Below are positions 38,863-47,275 of a DNA stretch of 64,000 bases, piece after piece. Source of the stretch: Bacteroidia bacterium (lineage in GTDB: Bacteria > Bacteroidota > Bacteroidia > UKL13-3). The stretch covers positions 1-64,000 of the forward strand of contig JALONP010000014.1 in NCBI GenBank assembly GCA_025454875.1, written 5' to 3'. Within the stretch, counting starts at the first letter, position 1, and each line of letters begins with the position of its first letter. The notes beneath the pieces were generated by a model. It saw only the letters and a program-made list of their open reading frames with translations, made no database searches and was not told the origin of the DNA. The position numbers and the translations under genes were made by a program.

Positions 38863-40389
38863 ATGAGTACAAAAGTTGTTTTACTAATATTGGATGGTTG
38901 GGGTAATGGTAAACCATATGAGGGCAATGCAATTCAGCTTGCTAAAACACCCGCGTTTGACGAGTTAAAGGCTAATTATCCTTACGCTGAGTTATTTACT
39001 TCAGGAGAGCATGTTGGCTTGCCTGATGGCCAAATGGGCAATTCTGAAGTGGGGCACTTAAATATTGGAGCTGGACGGGTCGTGTATCAGCAATTGGTTC
39101 TGATTAACAAAGCGTTTTCGGATGGAAGTGTAAAAGACTTAAAGGTGATAAAGGATGCGATTGAATATGCGAAGGCCAATCATAAAAAAATTCATCTAAT
39201 GGGACTGTTAAGTGATGGTGGAGTGCATTCATCAATTGAGCATGCAATTCGATTTGCAAACTTGTTTAATGATGCGAATATTCCTTATTATTTTCATGCA
39301 TTTACCGATGGCAGGGATACAGATCCGAAGAGTGGATTGCAATTTTTAACAAGAATGAATGAGGTGTTAACGAACACAGGTGGTAGGTTGGCATCCGTAA
39401 CAGGTAGGTATTATGCAATGGATAGAGATAAAAGATGGGAGCGGGTGAAGTTGGCTTATGATGCGCTGGTAAATGGAGTTGGAGAAAGAACAGCCGATGT
39501 TTTACAACAAGTTAAGGTACGGTATGAACAGGGAGAAACAGATGAGTTCTTAAAGCCCATTGTTCAAACTGATTCAAACGGAAATCCAATAGCTATTATT
39601 GATGATGAAGATGTTGTAATTTGTTTTAATTTTAGAACTGACCGCGGAAGGGAAATAACCGAAGCGCTTACACAACAAGATTTTCACGAATGGAATATGT
39701 ATGCAAAAAAGCTATACTATGTTACTTTAACAGAATACGATAAATCTTTTAAGAATGTTAAGGTTGTATTCCCAGATTTGGATTTAAAAATGACTTTAGG
39801 TGAGGTGTTGTCTAATCATGACAAGAAACAAGTTCGCATTGCAGAAACTGAAAAGTACCCTCATGTTACCTTCTTTTTTTCCGGTGGTCGTGAGTTACCT
39901 TTTGAAGGCGAAACAAGGTGGATGGCACCTTCTCCTAAAGTAGCAACATATGACTTGCAACCTGAAATGAACGCAGCACAAGTAAGTGCTTTTACGTTAA
40001 CTGAAATTGGCAAAGGGGAAGCAGATTTTATTTGTGTTAATTTTGCGAACCCCGATATGGTTGGTCATACAGGTGTTTTAAGCGCGGAAATAAAAGCTAT
40101 TGAAACTGTTGATTCCTATTTGGGAGAAATTGTACCAGCTGGTTTAGAACAAGGATATTCATTTTTAATAACAGCTGATCATGGAAATGGTGAGTACATG
40201 ATTAACGAGTCGGATCATACACCCAATACAGCGCATACAACGAACCAAGTTCCATTGATTTTAGTTACTCAAAACAAGTCATTCAAGTTAAAATCTGGGA
40301 AATTGGCTGATTTGGCACCTACTATTTTGGCATTAATGGATATTGAACAGCCTCAAGAAATGACAGGGAATAACCTGTTAATTTCGTAG
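38863..40389 (+). CDS. gpmI: 2,3-bisphosphoglycerate-independent phosphoglycerate mutase
   Basis: 508 residues, the normal length. It interconverts 3- and 2-phosphoglycerate in glycolysis with Mn2+. The metal ligand Asp11 is in LLILDGWGNG and the phospho-acceptor Ser61 in MGNSEVGHLNIGAGR. SDGGVHSSIEHA, TDGRDTDPKSG and CFNFRTDRGRE build the transferase domain, and NPDMVGHTG and TADHGNGEYM carry the remaining metal ligands. It stands alone and ends overlapping the lolA-like gene, tail to tail, by 12 bp. Confidence 0.97.
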   Translation: MSTKVVLLILDGWGNGKPYEGNAIQLAKTPAFDELKANYPYAELFTSGEHVGLPDGQMGNSEVGHLNIGAGRVVYQQLVLINKAFSDGSVKDLKVIKDAIEYAKANHKKIHLMGLLSDGGVHSSIEHAIRFANLFNDANIPYYFHAFTDGRDTDPKSGLQFLTRMNEVLTNTGGRLASVTGRYYAMDRDKRWERVKLAYDALVNGVGERTADVLQQVKVRYEQGETDEFLKPIVQTDSNGNPIAIIDDEDVVICFNFRTDRGREITEALTQQDFHEWNMYAKKLYYVTLTEYDKSFKNVKVVFPDLDLKMTLGEVLSNHDKKQVRIAETEKYPHVTFFFSGGRELPFEGETRWMAPSPKVATYDLQPEMNAAQVSAFTLTEIGKGEADFICVNFANPDMVGHTGVLSAEIKAIETVDSYLGEIVPAGLEQGYSFLITADHGNGEYMINESDHTPNTAHTTNQVPLILVTQNKSFKLKSGKLADLAPTILALMDIEQPQEMTGNNLLIS

Positions 40390-41028
40390 GTCAATTACTT
40401 CAATATTTGGGTATTTGGAGGCGTTAAATGTAAACGTCTTATCGTCAAGCTTAAGGTTTGGTACTTGGTTAGTAATGGTGTAAGTGTGTATCGTGCCATT
40501 TTTATCATAAACAATTGACTTGATAAGGGTCTGATTCGTTTTATCAATTGTGATTTTGATTTTGAAATAGTTTTTCTTCTTATTTGTTGGCGTTAGTTCT
40601 ACAACTGCAATTTCGCGGTTGCCTTCTTTTTTTTCTTCGACAATACGTGAAATAAATCCTTTATTATACATAGTGAAAATATCATCTATACGAATGGCAT
40701 TTTCTTTAGGGTTGTAATTGCTAATTTGAACTTCGTTCACTTCTTTGGTGTAGGTCCAAAGTGTTGCATTATCACAAATAATCGTTTGGCCAGCAATATC
40801 AAGTTTAAACTTGTTGCCCTTTACTAATAGTGTACCTTTTTGTTTTTCTTGAAACTTTTCAGCTTTACTTTCAATGGCATAAACAAAGTCGGCCTTCATG
40901 GTTTTAAATGCTTTGTACCTTTTGCTAATCGTACTCAACAATTTATCAGCATTTTTATCTGGGCCACTTTTTTGCGCAAAAGCTTGCAAGCTAAGAGCGC
41001 AGCATATGTAAATGATTAAATTTTTCAC
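40378..41028 (-). CDS. Outer-membrane lipoprotein carrier protein LolA-like
   Basis: 216 residues from a GTG start, with a signal peptide (ending LQAFAQ). MKADFVYAIESKAEKFQEKQ, KGTLLVKGNKFKLDIAGQTI and DNATLWTYTKEVNEVQISNY are typical LolA sequences: an incomplete beta-barrel whose hydrophobic cavity carries lipoproteins from LolCDE across the periplasm. Bacteroidota encode several LolA-like proteins, so a dedicated role in lipoprotein sorting is likely but not certain. GTG is preceded by ATATTTGCACC, so the start could be nearly leaderless. Confidence 0.85.
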   Translation of the reverse strand: MKNLIIYICCALSLQAFAQKSGPDKNADKLLSTISKRYKAFKTMKADFVYAIESKAEKFQEKQKGTLLVKGNKFKLDIAGQTIICDNATLWTYTKEVNEVQISNYNPKENAIRIDDIFTMYNKGFISRIVEEKKEGNREIAVVELTPTNKKKNYFKIKITIDKTNQTLIKSIVYDKNGTIHTYTITNQVPNLKLDDKTFTFNASKYPNIEVIDLRN

Positions 41029-41103
41029 GGTGCAAATATCAATAATTCAGTTTAATGAGCGTATCAGTTATCTAATTTGTTGGGTTGACATATATCATGC
41101 CAA

Positions 41104-42441
41104 TCATTCGTCAAGGGCTCGTTCAACAAGGTTCTGTGGTAATGATTTTGAAGCCTTGGCGCCTAATTTTTTAAGATCTTCAGTGCGTTTAACCAAATTT
41201 CCGGTACCAACACTTAGTTTATTCATTGCGCTTTCGTACGCCCTTTGTGATTCTTTCATCTTATTACCTAAGGCTATTAAATCTTCTGCAAAGCCAACAA
41301 ATTTATCATACATGTCGCCAGCTTTTTGTGCAATTTCAATCGCATTTTTATTTTGGTATTCTTGCCGCCAGATATTTGCAACGGTGCGTAAGGTGGCCAA
41401 TAGGGTAGAGGGGCTCACAATTACAATGTTTCGCTCAAAGGCATCATTAAACAATTGGTTGTCGTTTTGAATGGCTGCCGCAAATGCTGATTCAATCGGA
41501 ACAAATAGAAGCACAAAGTCGAGGCTTTTGACACCGTATAATTGATGGTAGTTTTTATCACTTAATCCCTTAATATGGTTTTTAAATGATTGGCTGTGTT
41601 CTTTTAGTGCTAATGACTTTGATAACTCGTCATCAGCAGCAACATATCTGTCGTAAGCTACAAGTGATACTTTCGAATCAATCACCAAACACTTTCCATC
41701 CGGAAGTTGAATAATTACATCAGGCTGGTACCTTTTGCCATCAGCTGTGGTAATGCTTTCTTGTGTTTTATACTCCCGGTCTTTAACCAAACCAGATTTT
41801 TGAAGAATATTTTCTAGTATAAACTCGCCCCAATTGCCTTGGGTTTTTGTATCTCCTTTAAGTGCTTTGGTTAAGTTTTGTGCATCTTGGTGCATTTGCT
41901 GGTTAAGGCCCATCAACTGTTTTATTTCGCCTTTAAGCATGTTACGTTCGGCTGCTTCTGTATCATATACTTTTTGAACCTTCTCTTCAAAGTCTTTGAT
42001 TCTTTCACGTAACGGAGTCACAATCGTTTCTAGCGATTGTTTGTTTTGTTCTGTAAACTTTAACGATTTTTCATCAAGTATTTTATTCGCTAGATTTTCA
42101 AACTCAGCCTTTAGTTGTGCATTTAGTTGTTGCAACTCTGTTTTTTGTTCACCTAAACGTTGTTCTAAAAATAATTCTTTATTTTTTGAGGCGGCCAACT
42201 GGTTGCTAATTTCAATTAGTTCCTGTTGCTTGGATTCTATGTTCTGTTGAAGTTGTTTATTCTGGCTTTCGAGCATTTGTTCTGCTTGCTGTGCAGCGCT
42301 TGCTTTGGCCAGTATTATTTGATACTCCTTTTGTAAATCAATTAGTATTGATGGGTTGGCTATTGGGTTTTTACTTTTATGAAAGTACCATCCAATCACT
42401 AATCCCAAACCTAATCCAATGGTTAAAAATACAATTTCCAT
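41104..42441 (-). CDS. rmuC: DNA recombination protein RmuC family
   Basis: 445 residues. An N-terminal membrane helix (about 1-20) precedes a long coiled coil (about 35-190, rich in Q/E/K/L). The RmuC domain follows, with TQGNWGEFILENILQKSGL, YQPDVIIQLPDGKCLVIDSK (a PD-ExK-like nuclease core with Asp and the DSK lysine) and IVSPSTLLATLRTVANIW. RmuC is a putative nuclease limiting sequence inversion at inverted repeats and countering phage. It lies between nupC and the lolA-like gene, all on the minus strand, with gaps that leave co-transcription open. Confidence 0.93.
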   Translation of the reverse strand: MEIVFLTIGLGLGLVIGWYFHKSKNPIANPSILIDLQKEYQIILAKASAAQQAEQMLESQNKQLQQNIESKQQELIEISNQLAASKNKELFLEQRLGEQKTELQQLNAQLKAEFENLANKILDEKSLKFTEQNKQSLETIVTPLRERIKDFEEKVQKVYDTEAAERNMLKGEIKQLMGLNQQMHQDAQNLTKALKGDTKTQGNWGEFILENILQKSGLVKDREYKTQESITTADGKRYQPDVIIQLPDGKCLVIDSKVSLVAYDRYVAADDELSKSLALKEHSQSFKNHIKGLSDKNYHQLYGVKSLDFVLLFVPIESAFAAAIQNDNQLFNDAFERNIVIVSPSTLLATLRTVANIWRQEYQNKNAIEIAQKAGDMYDKFVGFAEDLIALGNKMKESQRAYESAMNKLSVGTGNLVKRTEDLKKLGAKASKSLPQNLVERALDE

Positions 42442-42533
42442 AGCCGGTTTTTTGTTGTGAAATTACATTTGAAAAGTGGGGGTTGCAACTAAATTTTCAA
42501 GCAATGAACTTCTTATGAAGTAAACAATTTACA

Positions 42534-43814
42534 TTACATAAGCATACCAGCCATTGTTGCCGATAGATAAGAGGCAAGCGTACCGCAAATGAGGGCTTTA
42601 AAGCCTAATCTTGCCAAGTCGGACCTACGTGCTGGGGCCAGTTCTCCAATACCGCCTACTTGAATAGCGATGGAACTAAAGTTGGCAAAACCACATAGAG
42701 CAAAACTGGCAATTACAATTGATTTTGGGTGTAGAGCCGCACTTTCGATAAGTGGGGCAAGAGTAGTGTATGCAACGAACTCATTAATCACCATTTTAGT
42801 TCCCATAAGTGAACCAACAATAAATGTATCTTGAGATGGAACTCCCATTGCGTAAGCAAAAACGGAAAACAATGAGCCAAATATGCTGTTCAAATCAAAA
42901 CGTGATAAATCAATGCCAATTGCTGATAAATCAACTCCAAGTTGAGAGAGCCAAATGCCAGTTTTACCAAGTGCAAAGTTACCAAGTGCTATAAGTGCAA
43001 TAAATCCGATGAGCATCGCAATTACATTAAGCGAAACTTTTAGGCCATCGCTCGCTCCATGTGATATTGCATCAAGAAGGTTAGCATGTGTTTTTTTTAC
43101 TTCTAGTTTAACAGCTCCTTTGGTTGCTGATTCTTCTGTTTCGGGCCAAACTATTTTTGCAATAACCAAACTTGCTGGTGCGGCCATTATGCTTGCAGCA
43201 AGCAGATAAGAAGCAGGCACTCCCATTGAGATGTATACTGCCATTACACCTCCTGCAATACAAGCCATGCTCCCTGCCATGGATGCAAGGAGTTCGCTTT
43301 TGGTCATCGAGTTTAAGTAGGGTTTAATCATAATTTGCGCCTCAACTTGACCAACAAAAGCTGATGCTACATTTGAGAGTGCTTCACTACCGCTTACCCG
43401 CATTAAGAAATGGACAACTCTAGCAAAAAAAGATACAATTAGTTGCATTAATCCAATATGGTAAGCTATGTTCACCAATACTGCTACAAAAATAATGGTA
43501 GGCATTATTTTAAACATAAAAAGAAAACTGTACTGGTCTCCAAAAATGGGTTTTAACAGTTCAGGTTTTATTAATCCACCAAAAACAAACTCACCACCTT
43601 TGTCGGCCATTTGAAGCAATTTTTCAATAGAGTGCCCAACCCAAGCAAATATTTGCTGCCCAACTGAAGTTTTTAAAATAAAAAGTGCCAATGCCAGTTG
43701 CAAGCCCAAGCCGCTAATTACAAGTCTGTAATTAATGGCCTTGCGGTTATTTGAAAACAAAAAAGCCAAACCTAGTATGAGGGCAATTCCCATTAAGCCA
43801 TGAAATCTTTCCAT
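42534..43814 (-). CDS. nupC: Concentrative nucleoside transporter (CNT/NupC family)
   Basis: 426 residues with about ten membrane helices. Family hallmarks are the first helices (GLMGIALILGLAFLFSNNRK), the gate region ASAFVGQVEAQIMIKPYL with the GQxEAx signature, SELLASMAGSMACIAGGVMAVY, and the C-terminal ALCGFANFSSIAIQVGGIG. The transporter takes up nucleosides with Na+ or H+. It begins 4 bp after the bifunctional nuclease gene, so the two are surely co-transcribed. Nucleoside preference is not readable. Confidence 0.93.
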   Translation of the reverse strand: MERFHGLMGIALILGLAFLFSNNRKAINYRLVISGLGLQLALALFILKTSVGQQIFAWVGHSIEKLLQMADKGGEFVFGGLIKPELLKPIFGDQYSFLFMFKIMPTIIFVAVLVNIAYHIGLMQLIVSFFARVVHFLMRVSGSEALSNVASAFVGQVEAQIMIKPYLNSMTKSELLASMAGSMACIAGGVMAVYISMGVPASYLLAASIMAAPASLVIAKIVWPETEESATKGAVKLEVKKTHANLLDAISHGASDGLKVSLNVIAMLIGFIALIALGNFALGKTGIWLSQLGVDLSAIGIDLSRFDLNSIFGSLFSVFAYAMGVPSQDTFIVGSLMGTKMVINEFVAYTTLAPLIESAALHPKSIVIASFALCGFANFSSIAIQVGGIGELAPARRSDLARLGFKALICGTLASYLSATMAGMLM

Positions 43815-43818
43815 TATG

Positions 43819-44394
43819 TTACTTTCGTTTATTTAATTCATCTCTAATAATGGCTGCTTTCCCATAGTCTTCTTCTTTTAAAGCTTCTTGCAACATTAAG
43901 TTGAGTTGTTCGGTAGTTTGCGATGCTAAGCTTGAACTTGGTGTAGGTTCTGGTTCGTCAGGCTCTCCAATAATTTCATCCATTTCATCGTTAAAAATAA
44001 CACCTGCGGTTTCCATGATATCTTCGTAAGTATAAATCGGACATTTAAACCGCACGGCAAGGGCAATCGAGTCAGAAGTACGTGCATCAATTTCACGAGA
44101 TTCGCCATCAACTTCACAAATTAGTTTCGCATGAAAAACGCCATCAATCAAATTGTATATTTCAACTTCAGAAATATGGATGTTAAATGTTTTACAGAAC
44201 GAAACAAACAAGTCATGCGTCATTGGCCTAAATGGAACAATTTTTTCAATCTCAATTGCGATTGCTTGTGCTTCAAAGCTGCCTATAATAATCGGAAGTT
44301 TTCTTCTTCCTTGATCCTCTCCTAAAATTAAGGTGTAGGAGCCATTGCTTTGTCCTGAACTTAAGCCTACGATATTCAGCTTTACTCTGCTCAT
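43819..44394 (-). CDS. Bifunctional nuclease (DUF151) with UvrB/UvrC motif
   Basis: 191 residues. Residues 1 to about 130 are the BFN/DUF151 domain: LILGEDQGRRKLPIIIGSFE, REIDARTSDSIALAVRFKCP and IYTYEDIM. Residues about 155-191 (LNLMLQEALKEEDYGKAAII) are a UVR helical hairpin, which often mediates contacts with UvrB or McsA-type partners. BFN proteins were described as nucleases acting on DNA and RNA, but their role is poorly established. The fused UVR motif is common in Bacteroidota. nupC follows with only 4 bp between, which suggests linked degradation and uptake of nucleic acid products, an inference only. Confidence 0.9.
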   Translation of the reverse strand: MSRVKLNIVGLSSGQSNGSYTLILGEDQGRRKLPIIIGSFEAQAIAIEIEKIVPFRPMTHDLFVSFCKTFNIHISEVEIYNLIDGVFHAKLICEVDGESREIDARTSDSIALAVRFKCPIYTYEDIMETAGVIFNDEMDEIIGEPDEPEPTPSSSLASQTTEQLNLMLQEALKEEDYGKAAIIRDELNKRK

Positions 44395-44499
44395 GTTGTT
44401 CTGCGGGTCACTTGGTTAAAGTGTCAAACCTAAATGAATTTACCCTTTTTTCAAATTCAATTATGTCAATCTATTACACCTCTTATACACACAGGTTGG

Positions 44500-47259
44500 C
44501 TATTTGATAGCGTCTATTTTGATTTCATCGATAAAGATAAACGCGCCATCGCCATAACCTTGATGCCATTTTGGAAGTTTGCCATAATTAATCGCTTTTA
44601 GCTTTATGTAACGGGCGTTAACAGGTTTGCCAAATAATGAATTGGTTTGGTGTATAAACACCTCTTCTACTTGCGGAGTTAGAGGCAATTTGGTTGTGAT
44701 GGGTTTAGAATAATGAATGCCATCAAGTGAATAAGAAACGTTTACTGCGGTGGGTAGTAAAATCCAACTTCTGCTATCTTGCAAATAATTGCTAGTTACT
44801 CCACGAATTTGCTGTTCAGTTTTTAAATCAATAATTACTTCTGCATCTACATATTGAAACCCCATCCAATTTCCGAGACGCCAATTTAAACTACCATTAA
44901 CCCCGTCTAATAATCCATTGGCTCCACCCGCAGTATATTGTTTATTTGGTTTTGAAATCAATTGCACATCATAATCATTCGGTTTCAAGGTGTATACAGC
45001 TTTTGAAAGGGCGGTATCTGCACTTGTGTAAGCCATTGCGGTAACAGTACAACTTTCATCAATAGTAATAGAAATAGAATCTGCTAAGGAGGTTGTATCT
45101 TGGATTAGAACATTGTTTGGATTGATAACCTTAAGTGAGAGGATTGATCCTGCATTGTTGTTGTATGCAGTTATCAATTGCGATTTTGTGAAAACAGCAG
45201 ATTGTGATTGTATAATGGGAGCACTGGTGGTATTGGATGCATTCTCTTTTATCATTGGAGCTTTAGGAAGTTCTTGTAGTTTCAAAAGAGATTGTTCAAG
45301 CTTAACTTCATTAAAAATAGAAGTATTCACTACATACTCATTTTTGCCAGGACAAATAGGGTAAAATCCCATTGCGCTAAAAACGTACCATGCGCTTATT
45401 TGGCCGCAATCTTCGTTGCCAGGCAATCCATCTGGTTTTGTTGAGTATAATTCTTTCATGACCTTATTGACATAATAGGCCATTTTTTGTTGCTGCCCAA
45501 CAAGGCCATATAGGTAGATGAAATGGTGGCTTGGTTCATTTCCATGAGCGTATTGTCCGACCAATCCGGTGATATCGGCTTGTTGGCGACCATTGATTTC
45601 AGTTGATGCATTAAACAAAGAATCCAATTGATCTTCAAGTTTCCGTGGATAAATATGGTTAGCGTATTCGTTGGTTTGATGAGGTGTAAAAAAAGCGTAC
45701 TGCCAAGCATTCGCTTCTGTATAATGATTGTTTACCTCAAATGGATTAAAGGGATTAAGCCAACCTCCATTTGACCTTGGCCTAAAAAAACCAGTACCCT
45801 TGTCGTACAAATGCACCCAACCTGAGGCGCTCTTTGCCGCGCTTTTTTCAAAATCAGGAAACTGTTTGGATTCTTTCAAGTACGTGGCAATGCACCAATT
45901 ATCATATGCATATTCAAGTGTTTTACTTACCGACTCGTGCTCATCTTCTATTTCCAAATATCCTTTTGATAAAAAGGTAGGAATGTTCCATTCAGCGTAT
46001 TTTGCCGCATCTATACATGCTTTAGCGGCTAATTGTTCATCAAACCCTCTGATGCCTTTAACATACGCATCGGCAATTACGCTAACCGAGTGGTATCCTA
46101 TCATGCAATTGGTTTCGTTGCTGCTTAATTCCCACATTGGTAACCTACCAGATTGTTGGTATTGTGCCAACATCGTTTTTATGAAATCAAGATTACGTTG
46201 CCTTTGTATAAGGTTAAAAAGAGGATGCAACGCCCTAAAGGTATCCCAAAGACTAAACACAGAGTAATAGGTAAAATCTTGGGCAGTATATACTTTGAAA
46301 TCACGGCCGCGGTACCTGCCATCTGCATCACTTGCGGTACTTGGATGGATAAAACAATGGTATAATGATGTGTAAAAAATAGTTTGCTCAGCCACGGTAC
46401 CACCTTTGGTTTCAATCTTTCCCAATTCAGTGTTCCAAAGCCGTTCTGCATTCAGTCTGGTTGACACAAAATCCCAGTTTGGTAGTTCAGCATCCATATT
46501 ATTTGTAGCTCCTTGATTATCTACACTGCTAATGGCAACTTTCACCAATAGGTGCTCACCTTTTTTTACATCAAACTCAAACCAAGCTTGTGCAGGTTGT
46601 TTTTGATTAGAATTGAATTTGTGTTTTGTAAATGGTTTTGAAAATTCAATACAATAATAAAGCAACTGGTCTTGGGCCCATCCTTTGCTTCTTCTGTATC
46701 CTGTGATACGAGTGTTTCCGTTTGGCGCAACTTCAATTGCACTTGCAGTTAGCGGGTCACGGTGCAGTAAATCTAATATAATAAAAGCGCTGCCTTCTTT
46801 TGTAAAAGTGTATTGATGCATACCAACTCTATTTGTGGTGGTGAGTTCAGCAACGATAGAGTCATCCTTTAAAACTACACTGTAATAACCTGGACTTGCG
46901 TGTTCTGATGAATGGTGAAACAGGCTTGAATATTCATTTGCATTAAATGAAGGTTTTTTCATCATCGGCATCAATAGCACATCACCCCAGTCGCTCACGC
47001 CTGTTCCACTTAAGTGAGTGTGCGTAAATCCATAAATAACAGAATCGCTGTAATGGTAACCACTGCATCCGTCCCAGCTACCGTCAATTCGTGTGTCGGG
47101 GCTAAGTTGCACCATTCCAAACGGAACTACTGCACCAGGAAATGTGTGACCATGACCTCCAGTGCCAATAAATGGATTCACGAATTGGGTGTATTGTGTT
47201 TGTGCATGTAATAATTGAACAAAAGCAAATGCCCAAAATACCCTTATGAATGTGTGCAT
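44500..47259 (-). CDS. GH92 family alpha-1,2-mannosidase with C-terminal F5/8-type domain
   Basis: 919 residues with a signal peptide (ending LLHAQ). GH92 signatures include VNPFIGTGGHGHTFPGAVVP, YHYSDSVIYGFTHTHLSGTG, NHYTEANAWQYAFFTPHQ (catalytic acid region) and GNEDCGQISAWYVFSAMG (calcium and base region). Residues about 760-915 form an F5/8 discoidin-like sandwich, probably a CBM32-type module. GH92 enzymes cut exo-alpha-mannosides such as N-glycans with inversion and need Ca2+. There is no SusC/SusD pair, so it is a lone enzyme. It has no T9SS tail, so it is probably periplasmic. It lies 16 bp after the carboxylase gene and shares its transcript. Confidence 0.94.
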   Translation of the reverse strand: MHTFIRVFWAFAFVQLLHAQTQYTQFVNPFIGTGGHGHTFPGAVVPFGMVQLSPDTRIDGSWDGCSGYHYSDSVIYGFTHTHLSGTGVSDWGDVLLMPMMKKPSFNANEYSSLFHHSSEHASPGYYSVVLKDDSIVAELTTTNRVGMHQYTFTKEGSAFIILDLLHRDPLTASAIEVAPNGNTRITGYRRSKGWAQDQLLYYCIEFSKPFTKHKFNSNQKQPAQAWFEFDVKKGEHLLVKVAISSVDNQGATNNMDAELPNWDFVSTRLNAERLWNTELGKIETKGGTVAEQTIFYTSLYHCFIHPSTASDADGRYRGRDFKVYTAQDFTYYSVFSLWDTFRALHPLFNLIQRQRNLDFIKTMLAQYQQSGRLPMWELSSNETNCMIGYHSVSVIADAYVKGIRGFDEQLAAKACIDAAKYAEWNIPTFLSKGYLEIEDEHESVSKTLEYAYDNWCIATYLKESKQFPDFEKSAAKSASGWVHLYDKGTGFFRPRSNGGWLNPFNPFEVNNHYTEANAWQYAFFTPHQTNEYANHIYPRKLEDQLDSLFNASTEINGRQQADITGLVGQYAHGNEPSHHFIYLYGLVGQQQKMAYYVNKVMKELYSTKPDGLPGNEDCGQISAWYVFSAMGFYPICPGKNEYVVNTSIFNEVKLEQSLLKLQELPKAPMIKENASNTTSAPIIQSQSAVFTKSQLITAYNNNAGSILSLKVINPNNVLIQDTTSLADSISITIDESCTVTAMAYTSADTALSKAVYTLKPNDYDVQLISKPNKQYTAGGANGLLDGVNGSLNWRLGNWMGFQYVDAEVIIDLKTEQQIRGVTSNYLQDSRSWILLPTAVNVSYSLDGIHYSKPITTKLPLTPQVEEVFIHQTNSLFGKPVNARYIKLKAINYGKLPKWHQGYGDGAFIFIDEIKIDAIK

Positions 47260-47275
47260 ATTGGTAGATATTGAT

